A stretch of DNA of 64,000 nucleotides from Leisingera thetidis (GCF_025857195.1 NZ_CP109787.1:1615501-1679500); one strand, 5' to 3'; shown: positions 7,029-16,184, numbered from the stretch's first letter. Notes: generated from the letters alone by a model not told the origin. Made by a program: numbers and translations.

Positions 7029-8021
7029 ATGTTCAATGCATTGGTCGTGAACAAGGACGAGGACAGCGGCAAGACCTCCGCCGCAGTGGAGCAGATCAGC
7101 CTGGATCAGCTGCCCGAGGGCGAGGTGACCGTGGCCGTGGACTATTCCACCGTGAACTACAAGGACGGGTTGTGCATCGGGCCGGGCGGCGGGCTGGTGC
7201 GCAAGTATCCGCATGTGCCGGGGATCGATTTTGCCGGCACGGTCGAGGCCTCCTCGGATGACCGCTACAAGCCCGGCGACATGGTGGTGCTGACCGGCTG
7301 GCGCGTCGGCGAGGCCCATTGGGGCGGCTATGCGCAAAAGGCCAATGTGCGCGCCGACTGGCTGGTGCCGCTGCCCGAGGGGCTGGATACCCGCCAGGCA
7401 ATGGCGGTCGGCACCGCCGGTTTCACCGCAATGCTGGCGGTGATGGCGCTGGAGGACCACGGGCTGGAACCCGGCCACGGGCCGGTTCTGGTGACAGGCG
7501 CTGCTGGCGGCGTCGGCTCGGTGGCCACCGCGATCCTGGCCAATCTCGGCTATGAGGTGGCCGGGGTGACCGGCCGCCCGGAAACCGCGGACTATCTGAA
7601 ATCGCTCGGCGCCACCCGGATTGTGCCCCGCGAAGAGATCAACGAGACCACCAAGCGGCCGCTGGAAAGCGAAAACTGGGCCGGCTGCGTGGATGCCGTT
7701 GGCGGCGCCATGCTGGCGCGGGTGCTGGGGCAGATGAAGTACGGCGCCTCGGTTGCGGCCGTCGGCCTTGCCGGCGGCGCCGGGCTGCCGGCCACCGTCA
7801 TCCCGTTCCTCTTGCGCGGTGTGAACCTGTTGGGCATCGACTCGGTGATGCAGCCCTATGACAACCGTCTCCGCGCCTGGCAGCGGATTGCCAGGGATCT
7901 GCCGATGCAGAAGCTGGAGGCGATGATCCAGCCCGCGGCGCTCGGCGACCTGCCGCGGCTGGGGGCGGATATTCTCAAGGGCCAGGTCAAGGGCCGGGTT
8001 GTGGTCGATGTGAACGGCTGA
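7029..8021 (+). CDS. acuI: Acryloyl-CoA reductase (NADPH) AcuI
   Basis: A 330-residue zinc-free medium-chain dehydrogenase/reductase that reduces acryloyl-CoA to propionyl-CoA, detoxifying the acrylate branch of DMSP breakdown. It shows the YhdH/AcuI pattern: VDYSTVNYKDGLCI, YPHVPGIDFAGTVE, the nucleotide-binding VLVTGAAGGVGSVATAILANLGYEV, a substrate lid near LRGVNLLGIDSVMQP, and the C-terminal GRVVVDV. The start MFNALVV at 7029 matches the family N-terminus; the longer upstream frame would add unrelated residues from the intergenic repeat. It follows dmdA at 114 bases, the known Roseobacter arrangement, and is closed by a good terminator at 8048. Confidence 0.93.
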   Translation: MFNALVVNKDEDSGKTSAAVEQISLDQLPEGEVTVAVDYSTVNYKDGLCIGPGGGLVRKYPHVPGIDFAGTVEASSDDRYKPGDMVVLTGWRVGEAHWGGYAQKANVRADWLVPLPEGLDTRQAMAVGTAGFTAMLAVMALEDHGLEPGHGPVLVTGAAGGVGSVATAILANLGYEVAGVTGRPETADYLKSLGATRIVPREEINETTKRPLESENWAGCVDAVGGAMLARVLGQMKYGASVAAVGLAGGAGLPATVIPFLLRGVNLLGIDSVMQPYDNRLRAWQRIARDLPMQKLEAMIQPAALGDLPRLGADILKGQVKGRVVVDVNG

Positions 8022-8047
8022 GCCAGCTTGGAACGACAGCATAGGAA

Positions 8048-8074
8048 GGGGCCGGTTCTTCCGGCCCTTTTCCT
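8048..8074 (+). terminator. Rho-independent terminator after acuI
   Basis: GGGCCGG-TTCTT-CCGGCCC followed by TTTTCC, 26 bases after the acuI stop. A strong stem with a short T run ends the dmdA-acuI transcript. Confidence 0.85.
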
Positions 8075-8298
8075 GTTCCGGACCGCCGGACCGGGTCCCG
8101 GGGGCGTCTGCAAACCGGCGGTCTGGAGACATGTTTGCAATGCGGCATTCCGGTTGATATTTGCGCAGCTCACGCTGGACGCCCCTGTCATAAATCCGTT
8201 GCAATGTCGCTTTCCGCCGATGAGGGGTCCAAATTGCAAATCCTCCGGGCGCCATTCCCGCTGATGAAAAGCCCACTGACTATTCGGGGAGACACGTC

Positions 8299-9894
8299 AT
8301 GACTACAGAATCCAACGAACCCGAGGCGGACTATGAGGTCGGCCAGGACAATATCCAGGTGATGGGCCTGGACGTCCACAATCCTGTCTTTGCAATCTCG
8401 GCGCTGACCATCGTTGCCTTTGTGGTCGTATCCTTGGTGTTCAAGGAGCAGGCAGCGGCGTTCTTTGGCTGGCTGCGTCCGGCGCTGACCAGCAAATTCG
8501 ACTGGGTCTTCATGATCTCGACCAACATCTTTGTGCTGTTCTCGCTGTTCCTGGTGGTTTCGCCCTATGGCTCGATCCGCCTGGGCGGCAGCGATGCGCG
8601 GCCGGACTATTCCTATGCCGGCTGGTTTGCGATGCTGTTTGCCGCCGGCATGGGCATTGGCCTGGTGTTCTGGGGCGTCGCTGAGCCGATTTCGCATTTC
8701 GGCGCATCGCTGGGCGGCACCGCTGCCGGCGGGGATGGGGTGCGCACTGACTGGGCGCCCTTGGGGGCCGCCGCGGGCGATGATGCCGCCGCGCAGAGAC
8801 TGGCAATGGCCGCGACGATCTTCCACTGGGGCCTGCATCCCTGGGCGGTCTATGCGGTGGTGGCACTGGCGCTGGCTTTCTTCTCCTTCAACCGCGGCCT
8901 GCCGCTGACCATGCGCTCGGTGTTCTTTCCGCTGTTCGGCAATGCGACTTGGGGCGTGCTGGGGCATATCATTGACGTGCTGGCGGTCTTTGCCACTATC
9001 TTTGGCCTGGCAACCTCGCTGGGCCTGGGCGCGACCCAGGCGCTGGCAGGTCTGAACTATCTGTTCGGAGTGCCCGTCACCGACGGCATGAAGGTGTTCC
9101 TGATCGTTGCCATCACCCTGTTTGCGCTGATCTCGGTTGTGGCCGGGCTGGAAAAGGGCGTGAAGCGCCTGTCCGAGGCCAACATGATTCTGGCCGCCGC
9201 CTTGCTGCTTCTGGTGCTGATCGTTGGCCCGACTGTGGCGATCCTGTCCGGCTTCTTCACCAATCTTGCCGATTATGTGGTGACCCTGCCGCAGCTGGCC
9301 AACTGGGTGGGCCGCGAGGACACCAACTTTCTGCAGGGCTGGACCACATTCTACTGGGCCTGGTGGATTTCCTGGTCGCCCTTTGTCGGCATGTTCATTG
9401 CCCGCATTTCCCGCGGCCGCACCGTGCGCGAATTCGTGACCTGCGTGCTGCTGATCCCGACCGTTGTCGGCGCCCTGTGGATGAGTGTCTTTGGCGGCGC
9501 GGCGCTGGATCTGGTGGCAGGAGAAACCGGCCAGGCGCTGCAGGAGGCGGCGCTGGAGCTGAAGATGTTCAAGATGTTCGAGACTTTTCCGCTGACCGGC
9601 ATCCTGTCCTTTGTCGGCATTATCCTGGTGGTGGTCTTCTTCGTCACCTCCTCGGACTCCGGCTCGCTGGTGATCGACACCATCACCGCAGGCGGCAAGA
9701 CCGATGCGCCGACTGCACAGCGTGTGTTCTGGTGCATCCTCGAAGGTGCCATTGCCATCGTTCTGCTGCTGGGCGGCGGCCTGGGGGCGCTGCAGGCGGC
9801 GGCGATTGCCACCGGCTTCCCGTTTGCCATCGTGCTGGTGCTGATGTGTGTGTCGGTCTTCATCGGCCTGGCCCGGGAACGGCGCGGCGACTGA
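8299..9894 (+). CDS. BCCT-family betaine/DMSP-type transporter
   Basis: A 531-residue member of the betaine-choline-carnitine transporter family with 12 predicted helices. The glycine-rich helix 3 motif GMGIGLVFWGVAEP spans about 117-130, and the conserved tryptophan box (FYWAWWISWSPFVGMFIARISRGR) lies near 350-375, which forms the aromatic cage for quaternary ammonium or sulfonium groups. GMGIGL is the form found in Na+-coupled symporters. Placement right after dmdA-acuI suggests uptake of DMSP (as DddT/DmdT-type carriers do) or glycine betaine. A terminator separates it from acuI, so it has its own promoter within the 277-base gap, where three TTGCAA motifs lie. Substrate is inferred from context only. 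Confidence 0.9.
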   Translation: MTTESNEPEADYEVGQDNIQVMGLDVHNPVFAISALTIVAFVVVSLVFKEQAAAFFGWLRPALTSKFDWVFMISTNIFVLFSLFLVVSPYGSIRLGGSDARPDYSYAGWFAMLFAAGMGIGLVFWGVAEPISHFGASLGGTAAGGDGVRTDWAPLGAAAGDDAAAQRLAMAATIFHWGLHPWAVYAVVALALAFFSFNRGLPLTMRSVFFPLFGNATWGVLGHIIDVLAVFATIFGLATSLGLGATQALAGLNYLFGVPVTDGMKVFLIVAITLFALISVVAGLEKGVKRLSEANMILAAALLLLVLIVGPTVAILSGFFTNLADYVVTLPQLANWVGREDTNFLQGWTTFYWAWWISWSPFVGMFIARISRGRTVREFVTCVLLIPTVVGALWMSVFGGAALDLVAGETGQALQEAALELKMFKMFETFPLTGILSFVGIILVVVFFVTSSDSGSLVIDTITAGGKTDAPTAQRVFWCILEGAIAIVLLLGGGLGALQAAAIATGFPFAIVLVLMCVSVFIGLARERRGD

Positions 9895-9918
9895 GCGCGC
9901 CGCAGCCTGCCAAAGACG

Positions 9919-9948
9919 AAGGCCCCGGGACTCCCCCCGGGGCCTTTT
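9919..9948. terminator. Bidirectional terminator between BCCT and VOC genes
   Basis: AAGGCCCCGGG (9919-9929) pairs with CCCGGGGCCTT (9936-9946) across a 6-base loop, with TT following on the plus strand. It sits between convergent genes and can serve both. Confidence 0.85.
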
Positions 9949-9953
9949 ACGTT

Positions 9954-10334
9954 TCAGCTGTTGTATTTGAAGAAACCCAGTGAATTGCCGTCCGGATCGG
10001 TGGCATAGAAGAACCGCCCGGGCGGGATGGCGATGGTTTCCGAGACCACCTTGCCGCCGGCATCCGTGATCCGTTCCATCACATCCTCCAGTTCGCCTTC
10101 TGCGGTCAGGTGCAGGGTCGGGCCGCGGCCGTCGCCCGCGGGCCTGCCGGGGTAGAGGTGCAGCGCGATGCCTGCCGCCTCATCCGCGGGTTTGAACATC
10201 GCGATCGGGTTGGGGCCGCTGGTGTCGATGCTCAAACTGGCTCCGGTGACCTTGGAGTAAAACGTCACTGCCGCGTCCAGGTCGCTGACCGGCAGCTCGC
10301 CCCAGACCAGGAAATCCTTGGGAGTAAAGGCCAT
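9954..10334 (-). CDS. VOC-superfamily (glyoxalase/bleomycin-resistance-like) protein
   Basis: A 126-residue VOC fold with paired beta-alpha-beta-beta-beta units: FLVWGELPVSDLDAAVTFYSKVTG (first unit), ALHLYPG, GPTLHLTAEGELEDVMERITDAGGKVV (second unit), then FFYATDPDGNSLGFFKYN. The C-terminal DPDGNSLGF is a VOC signature with a possible metal ligand region. No operon partner is visible; it converges on the BCCT gene and diverges from the PLP enzyme. Substrate is unknown. Confidence 0.85.
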   Translation of the reverse strand: MAFTPKDFLVWGELPVSDLDAAVTFYSKVTGASLSIDTSGPNPIAMFKPADEAAGIALHLYPGRPAGDGRGPTLHLTAEGELEDVMERITDAGGKVVSETIAIPPGRFFYATDPDGNSLGFFKYNS

Positions 10335-10598
10335 GTCATATCCTCCATGTTTGCCTGGCAGCAGCCTGCCACGGCCTGTTGCCAGTTTCTGTCATCAGTC
10401 CGGGGGCTTGACCGCTCTGGCCCCGGGGCGCTATCACGCTTGGGTCCTGCGCCGGGAATTCCGGCTTGCAGGGCTGCCTGCGATCCCTCAATCCTTGTGC
10501 GGGAGCGCGGCTCGGCTGGAAGACCTGCCATGTTCGGGGAGATCCCTGGCATGTGCCGGCCTCCCCATCGGACCGCAGCGATTGAGGAGAGATCTGTA

Positions 10599-11822
10599 AT
10601 GACTGCATTGGATATCGATTTCGTCCGGGCCCAGTTTCCGGCCTTTGCCGAGCCCAGCCTTGCGGGGCAGGCGTTTTTTGAGAATGCAGGGGGGTCCTAT
10701 ACCTGCCGCCAGGTGATTGACCGGCTGACCCGCTTTTACACCCAGCGCAAGGTGCAGCCCTATGCGCCTTATGAGGCCTCCCGCCTCGGAGGCGCCGAAA
10801 TGGACGAGGCCCGCGCCCGTCTGGCCGCCCTGATGGGAGTTGCCACCGAAGAGCTGAGCTTTGGCCCCTCGACCACCCAGAACACCTATGTGCTGGCCCA
10901 GGCCTTCCGCAAGCTCATGAAACCGGGTGAGGCCATTGTTGTCACCAACCAGGACCACGAGGCCAACAGCGGCCCCTGGCGGCGGCTGGCGGAAGAGGGG
11001 ATCGAGGTGCGCGAATGGCAGATCGACCCGCAGTCCGGCCATCTGGACCCCGCGCAACTGGAAACCCTGCTGGACGAAAACGTGCGCCTGGTCTGCTTCC
11101 CGCATTGCTCCAACGTGGTGGGGGAGATCAACCCGGTGGCCGAGATCACCGCCATGGCCCATGCCGCGGGCGCCTTTGTCTGTGTTGATGGCGTCTCCTA
11201 TGCGCCGCACGGGCTGCCGAACGTGGATGACCTGGGCGCCGATATCTACCTGTTCTCCGCCTACAAGACTTACGGGCCGCATCAGGGCGTCATGGTGATC
11301 CGCAATGCGCTGGGCGGACTGCTGCCGAACCAGGCGCATTACTTCAACGCAGGCGACCTTTACAAGCGCTTCACCCCGGCAGGGCCGGACCACGCCCAGG
11401 TGGCAGCTTCGGCCGGCATGGCGGACTACTTCGAAGCGCTGGCCGCCCGCCACGGCCACACCGGCACCGCGGCGGAAACCGGCGCCTTTGTGCATGACCT
11501 GATGCGCAGGCATGAGATCACCCTGCTGCAGCCGCTGCTGGACGCGGTGAAGGACCGCAGCAACGTCCGCCTGCTGGGGCCGTCCACGGCCGAGAGCCGC
11601 GCACCGACGGTTGCCCTGGCCCTGAACCGCGCCGCGGAACCGGTGGCGGCCCAGCTGGCAGAATTCGGCATCATGGCAGGCGGCGGCGATTTCTACGCCG
11701 TGCGCGCGCTGGAAGCGATGGGCATTGATCCGAGCGAAGGCGTGCTGCGCCTCAGCTTCACGCATTACACCTCCGAGGCTGAGGTCGCAAAGCTGATCGA
11801 GGCCCTGGACCGGGTGCTGTAA
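10599..11822 (+). CDS. Cysteine desulfurase-like class V aminotransferase
   Basis: A 407-residue PLP enzyme of fold type I. FFENAGGSYTCRQVIDRL is the N-terminal substrate/PLP region, FGPSTTQNTYVLAQAF the phosphate-binding turn, VCVDGVSYAPHGLPNVDDLGADIYLFSAYKTYGPHQG carries the PLP-binding Asp and the Schiff-base lysine K223, and the C-terminus ends with LRLSFTHYTSEAEVAKL. The HxHN-type and catalytic-Cys features of true NifS/IscS are not evident, so desulfurase activity is uncertain; such proteins are usually annotated cysteine desulfurase-like. The start at 10599 has GAGGAGA just before it. It runs into the photolyase gene after 24 bases and is probably cotranscribed. Confidence 0.85.
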   Translation: MTALDIDFVRAQFPAFAEPSLAGQAFFENAGGSYTCRQVIDRLTRFYTQRKVQPYAPYEASRLGGAEMDEARARLAALMGVATEELSFGPSTTQNTYVLAQAFRKLMKPGEAIVVTNQDHEANSGPWRRLAEEGIEVREWQIDPQSGHLDPAQLETLLDENVRLVCFPHCSNVVGEINPVAEITAMAHAAGAFVCVDGVSYAPHGLPNVDDLGADIYLFSAYKTYGPHQGVMVIRNALGGLLPNQAHYFNAGDLYKRFTPAGPDHAQVAASAGMADYFEALAARHGHTGTAAETGAFVHDLMRRHEITLLQPLLDAVKDRSNVRLLGPSTAESRAPTVALALNRAAEPVAAQLAEFGIMAGGGDFYAVRALEAMGIDPSEGVLRLSFTHYTSEAEVAKLIEALDRVL

Positions 11823-11846
11823 CGCAGACAGGACAAGGAAAGCGAC

Positions 11847-13271
11847 ATGAGCAGCCGTCCCCCGGTGATCTGGTGGATCAGGCGGGATCTCCGCCTGGGT
11901 GACAACCCGGCCCTGACGGCTGCCGTGAACAGCGGCGCTCCGGTCCTGCCTGTCTATATCCTGGACGAACAGGAAGAGGCGCTGGGCGCCGCGCCAAAGT
12001 TCCGCCTTGGCCTGGGGCTGGAGCACTTCGGGCAGGACCTGGCCAAGGCCGGCTCCCGCCTGATCCTGCGCCGCGGCAATGCGCGTGCCGTGCTGCAGGC
12101 GCTGATCAAGGACACCGGGGCAGGGGCCGTGTTCTGGTCGCGCCTCTATGACCCGCAGGCCATCACTCGCGACACGGACATCAAGCAGCAGCTCAAGGCA
12201 CAGGGCATCAAGGCCGAATCCCACGGCGGCCGCCTGCTGTTCGAACCCTGGACGGCAAGGACCAAGGCCGACGGGATGTTCAAGGTCTTCACGCCGTTCT
12301 GGAAGGCGGTGCGGGGCCGGGATGTGGCCAGCCTGCTGCCAGCTCCCGCCAAACTATCGGCACCAGACAGCTGGCCCGCCAGCGAGGATCTGGCCAGCTG
12401 GCACATGGATGCCGCCATGCGCCGCGGCGCGGATGTGGTGAAGCGCTATTGCCGGGCGGGCGAGGCAGCGGCGCAGGCCCGGCTGGACGAATTCCTGGAA
12501 CACGCGGTGGACGCCTACAAGGCCCGCCGAGACTTCCCGGGAGAGGACGCCACTTCCGGCCTGTCGGAAAACCTCGCCTGGGGGGAAATCAGCCCGCACC
12601 GGATGTGGCATCAGGGCCGCGCCGCAATGGAACGCGGCAGCCAGGGCGTCGAGCACTTCCTGAAAGAGATCGCCTGGCGCGAGTTTGCCTATCACCTGAT
12701 GTACAACTCGCCGCAAATCCTGACCGGCAGCTGGCGCGAGGAATGGCAGGCCTTCCCCTGGTCGCAGGACATCACTCCGCAGGTGCAGGCCTGGCAGCGC
12801 GGGCAGACCGGCTACGGCTTTGTTGATGCCGCCATGCGGGAGCTTTATGTGACCGGCACGATGCACAACCGCGCCCGGATGATTGTTGCAAGTTTCCTCA
12901 CCAAGCACTTGATGACACATTGGAAAATCGGCATGGACTGGTTTTCTGACACGCTGGTGGACTGGGACCCGGCCTCCAACGCCATGGGCTGGCAGTGGGT
13001 GGCAGGCTCCGGCCCCGACGCGGCCCCCTTCTTCCGCGTCTTCAACCCCAGCGGCCAGCTGGAGAAATTCGACCCCGAAGGCACCTACACCCGCCGCTGG
13101 ATTGCCGAAGGCCAAGGCAGCCCGCCGCCGACCGCGCTGGACTTTTTCGACGCTGCGCCCTTCTCCTGGGACCTTGCCCCGGACATGCCGCGCGCGGACC
13201 CGGTTGTCAGCCTGCAGGCAGGCCGCGAACGCGCGCTCGCGGCCTATCACGCGGCCCGCGAAACCCGCTGA
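11847..13271 (+). CDS. phrB: Deoxyribodipyrimidine photolyase
   Basis: A 474-residue class I photolyase/cryptochrome-family enzyme that repairs UV-induced pyrimidine dimers with FADH and an antenna chromophore. The N-terminal Rossmann-like antenna domain starts VIWWIRRDLRLGDNPAL. The C-terminal FAD domain shows FLKEIAWREFAYHLMYN, RELYVTGTMHNRARMIVASFLTKHLM, and the signature WQWVAGSGPDAAPFFRVFNPSGQLEKFDPEGTYTRRW. Length and motifs are standard. The start at 11847 is preceded by AAGGAAAG. In the Rhodobacter relatives I recall, photolyase, cyclopropane synthase and trgAB lie near each other, forming a stress-response neighbourhood as seen here. Confidence 0.95.
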   Translation: MSSRPPVIWWIRRDLRLGDNPALTAAVNSGAPVLPVYILDEQEEALGAAPKFRLGLGLEHFGQDLAKAGSRLILRRGNARAVLQALIKDTGAGAVFWSRLYDPQAITRDTDIKQQLKAQGIKAESHGGRLLFEPWTARTKADGMFKVFTPFWKAVRGRDVASLLPAPAKLSAPDSWPASEDLASWHMDAAMRRGADVVKRYCRAGEAAAQARLDEFLEHAVDAYKARRDFPGEDATSGLSENLAWGEISPHRMWHQGRAAMERGSQGVEHFLKEIAWREFAYHLMYNSPQILTGSWREEWQAFPWSQDITPQVQAWQRGQTGYGFVDAAMRELYVTGTMHNRARMIVASFLTKHLMTHWKIGMDWFSDTLVDWDPASNAMGWQWVAGSGPDAAPFFRVFNPSGQLEKFDPEGTYTRRWIAEGQGSPPPTALDFFDAAPFSWDLAPDMPRADPVVSLQAGRERALAAYHAARETR

Positions 13272-13352
13272 CGCACAGTTGTCTTGCAGAAAGCCCCCTG
13301 CGGCCTAGCTTTTTCCCAGTAGAACATCCGTTTTACGTATAGGGGGAAGCGT

Positions 13353-14558
13353 ATGAAGCTCACATCCGTTGAGGGGCAGGAAAATCTGCCGCGCTACTTC
13401 GCAGCGGTGTTTGCCAGGGTCAAGGCCATGGAGGTCGGGCAGTTGGACATCCATCTGCCGGACGGGCGCGTGTTTTCGGCCAAGGGACGCAATCCCGGTC
13501 CGGTGGCCGATCTGCACATCCACAATCCGGAATGCTTTGCCCGGCTGATCCGCGAAGGCGACCTTGGCTTTTCCGACGCCTATCTGGAAGGCTGGTGGAG
13601 CACCTCGGATCTGCAGGCCTTCATGGATCTGGTGCATATGGGCGCCAACACCGTCTATGACGGCTTCCCGGGCCGCGGCCTGGCGCGGGCCTATGAACGC
13701 TTCCGTTTCTGGCTGCAGCGCAACCATCGCCGCCAGGCAAAAAAGAACATCTCCTATCACTACGACCTGGGCAATGATTTCTACCGGCTTTGGCTGGACG
13801 ACACGATGACCTATTCCAGCGCCCTGTTCCAGAGCGGCCAGGACAGCCTGGAAAAGGCGCAGACCGCCAAATACGCCTCGCTGGTGGACCAGATGGGGGT
13901 AAAGCCCGGCGACCACGTGCTGGAGATCGGCTGCGGCTGGGGCGGTTTTGCCGAATATGCCGCAGGTCAGCGCGGGCTCAAGGTCACCGGCCTGACAATC
14001 AGCAAGGAACAGTTAAGGTTTGCCCGGCAGCGTCTTGAAAAGGCAGGGCTTTCCGGGCAGGTGGAGCTTCGCCTGCAGGATTACCGCGACTGCCGCGGCC
14101 AGTTTGACGGCATCGCCTCGATCGAGATGTTCGAGGCGGTGGGCGAGAAATACTGGCCCGCCTATTTCGGCACCATCCACGACCGTTTGAAACCCGGCGG
14201 AAAAGCGACATTGCAGATCATCACCGTCGCCGACCGGCGCTGGGAGGTCTACCGCAAGGGCGTCGATTTCATCCAGAAGCACATCTTCCCGGGCGGCATG
14301 CTGCCGTCCCCGCAGGTGCTGCGCGAGCAGGTGGAAAGGGCGGGCCTCGGCGTGGTCCGCTCGATCGAGTTCGGCGACAGCTACACCCAGACCCTGCGGC
14401 GCTGGCACGACACGTTCAACGCCCGCTGGGACCAGATTGCCACCCTCGGCTTTGACGAGCGCTTCCACAAGATGTGGAACTTTTACCTCACTTCCTGCGC
14501 GGCAGCCTTTAAGACTGGAAATTGCGATGTGACGCAGATTACAGTTGCGCATCGCTGA
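13353..14558 (+). CDS. cfa: Cyclopropane-fatty-acyl-phospholipid synthase
   Basis: A 401-residue SAM-dependent enzyme that cyclopropanates (or, in some family members, otherwise methylates) unsaturated acyl chains of membrane phospholipids. The N-terminal lipid-binding part includes FARLIREGDLGFSDAYLEGWW. KKNISYHYDLGNDFYRLWLDDTMTYSSALF is the family signature before the methyltransferase. SAM motif I is VLEIGCGWGGFAEYAA, and IASIEMFEAVGEKYWPAYF and FIQKHIFPGGMLPS carry conserved catalytic-pocket residues. AGGGGGAAG lies just before the ATG. Such genes are often stress- or sigma-factor-induced; no regulatory box was identified in the 81-base gap. Confidence 0.93.
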   Translation: MKLTSVEGQENLPRYFAAVFARVKAMEVGQLDIHLPDGRVFSAKGRNPGPVADLHIHNPECFARLIREGDLGFSDAYLEGWWSTSDLQAFMDLVHMGANTVYDGFPGRGLARAYERFRFWLQRNHRRQAKKNISYHYDLGNDFYRLWLDDTMTYSSALFQSGQDSLEKAQTAKYASLVDQMGVKPGDHVLEIGCGWGGFAEYAAGQRGLKVTGLTISKEQLRFARQRLEKAGLSGQVELRLQDYRDCRGQFDGIASIEMFEAVGEKYWPAYFGTIHDRLKPGGKATLQIITVADRRWEVYRKGVDFIQKHIFPGGMLPSPQVLREQVERAGLGVVRSIEFGDSYTQTLRRWHDTFNARWDQIATLGFDERFHKMWNFYLTSCAAAFKTGNCDVTQITVAHR

Positions 14559-14588
14559 GTGAACTGCCCGCACGGATATTGACCAGAC

Positions 14589-15029
14589 ATGCCCACCGGA
14601 GCCCGACTGACTGCCGCTATTTGCCTGGGCCTGGTGGCGTTTTTTGTGTCATTCCTGGTCATGCCGCTGATGCCCGAGGGCACCGATTTCGGCTATTTCG
14701 TGTACGTGAACGTGGCGCTGGGGCTGCTCTGCGGCTGGGTGTTCATGGGCAAGCGCGCGGGCCGCGGCCTGGTGCCGGCCATCAACAACGGCCTCACCGG
14801 CATGGCGGTGATGGTGCTGTGGGCTCTGTTCATCCAGGGCGCCTGGGAAATGTTCCGCCTGGCCATGCGCCACCGCTACGACGGCCCGTTTGAGGCGCTG
14901 TCGGCCATCTTTGTCATTGCACTGGACTATTTCTTTGTTATCGCTGTGCCAACCGTGCTGGTGCCGCTGGTGGCCGGCGGGGTGCTGGCCGGGCTCGTGA
15001 CCGAAAACGCGTCCCGCCGCTGGCGCTGA
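14589..15029 (+). CDS. trgA: TrgA family tellurite-resistance membrane protein
   Basis: A 146-residue protein with four hydrophobic stretches (about 8-26, 35-50, 70-90 and 110-140). It resembles TrgA of Rhodobacter sphaeroides, where trgAB with downstream cysK raises tellurite resistance. The exact order trgA-trgB-cysK is kept here, which supports the call. The mechanism of TrgA is unknown. It starts 30 bases after cfa without an obvious Shine-Dalgarno sequence, so the precise start is less sure than the frame. It probably belongs to the operon running through cysK, mscS and alaX. Confidence 0.8.
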   Translation: MPTGARLTAAICLGLVAFFVSFLVMPLMPEGTDFGYFVYVNVALGLLCGWVFMGKRAGRGLVPAINNGLTGMAVMVLWALFIQGAWEMFRLAMRHRYDGPFEALSAIFVIALDYFFVIAVPTVLVPLVAGGVLAGLVTENASRRWR

Positions 15030-15059
15030 CAAGCACTCTTTTACAACAGGTTATCATCC

Positions 15060-16184
15060 GTGGCTGATCTCTTTTTCTTTGGCACGCTGCGCCATCTTCC
15101 TTTGCTTGAACTGGTGCTGGGCCGCAGCGGGTCAGCGCTGAACGCGCAGACGGCGAAACTGCCCGGGCATGGGGTTTATCAGGTCGTGGGGCAGCCGTTC
15201 CCGTCGATCGAGGCGCGGCCGGGCGCCACCGCCGACGGTGTTCTGGTGCAGGCGCTGTCCCCCGCCGACCTGGATGCGCTCAACTTCTACGAGGGCGGCT
15301 TTGGCTATGCGCTGAAACCGGTCTCCGTGCAGCTGGAGGACGGCAGCACCGCCCCGGCCGAAGTCTATTTCCCCGAACCCGGCCTGTGGCAGACGGCGGA
15401 GCCCTGGGACCTGGCCGCCTGGGTGCAGAAATGGGGCGCGCTGTCCCTGCGTGCCGCCGAAGAGGTGATGGCCTACCACGGCCGCATGACCGCCGCCGAG
15501 GTGGCCCGCTGTTTCCCTTCGGTCCGCCGCCGCGCCGCCGCCTGGCTGCAGGCGCAGGCCCGTCCGGGCGATGCGCACCATGATCTCTCCAAGGACGTGA
15601 TCGTCCACAGCCACACCCGCGCCTATCTGAACTTCTTCGCGATGGAAGAGATGGAGCTGCAGTTCCGCCGCTATGACGGCAGCATGAGCCCGGTGATGGA
15701 GCGCTCCGCCGCGATGGCGGGCCACGCGGCGGTGGTGCTGCCTTATGACCCGGTCCGCGATCAGGTGCTGCTGGTGGAGCAATTCCGCGCACCCCCCTTC
15801 ATCATGGGCGAAGCGCATCCCTGGATGTGGGAGCCGGTGGCGGGTGTGATCGACCCGGGCGAAAGCCCTGAGGAAACCGCCATCCGCGAGGCGCAGGAGG
15901 AGGCCGGCGTCACCGTGCAACGGCTGGAGCCGGTGGCGCAGGTTTATCCCTCCAGCGGCGCGCTGGCAGAATTCATACATGTTTTCATCGGTATAGCAGA
16001 CCTTTCTGATGTCAATGGCGGCGGCGGCGTTGCAGGCGAGGGCGAGGACATCCGCAGCAGGATCCTCAGCTATGACGAACTGATGGCGGGCGTTGATGCG
16101 CAAGCCTATCAGGACATGCCGCTGGTGACTGCGGCGCTGTGGCTGTCACGCCACCGCGGCCGGCTGCGCAACGCTTCGTCCTGA
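15060..16184 (+). CDS. trgB: TrgB: AIG2-like plus NUDIX hydrolase fusion
   Basis: A 374-residue two-domain protein starting with GTG at 15060. The N-terminal part begins LFFFGTLRHLPLLELVLGR, the FGTL loop of gamma-glutamylcyclotransferase/AIG2-like folds, and continues to about residue 130. The C-terminal part is an ADP-ribose-type NUDIX domain with the box GVIDPGESPEETAIREAQEEAGV near 262-285, preceded by VLLVEQFRAPPFIMG, which is typical of ADP-ribose pyrophosphatases. TrgB of R. sphaeroides has this architecture and contributes to tellurite resistance. The gene lies between trgA and cysK. The NUDIX substrate (ADP-ribose or a toxic nucleotide) is inferred from family. Confidence 0.88.
   Translation: MADLFFFGTLRHLPLLELVLGRSGSALNAQTAKLPGHGVYQVVGQPFPSIEARPGATADGVLVQALSPADLDALNFYEGGFGYALKPVSVQLEDGSTAPAEVYFPEPGLWQTAEPWDLAAWVQKWGALSLRAAEEVMAYHGRMTAAEVARCFPSVRRRAAAWLQAQARPGDAHHDLSKDVIVHSHTRAYLNFFAMEEMELQFRRYDGSMSPVMERSAAMAGHAAVVLPYDPVRDQVLLVEQFRAPPFIMGEAHPWMWEPVAGVIDPGESPEETAIREAQEEAGVTVQRLEPVAQVYPSSGALAEFIHVFIGIADLSDVNGGGGVAGEGEDIRSRILSYDELMAGVDAQAYQDMPLVTAALWLSRHRGRLRNASS

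Noticed and set aside
10110..10598. N-terminal extension of the PLP enzyme upstream of 10599
   Set aside because: The extra 163 residues overlap the VOC gene on the other strand, look non-protein-like, and the ATG at 10599 has a strong ribosome site.
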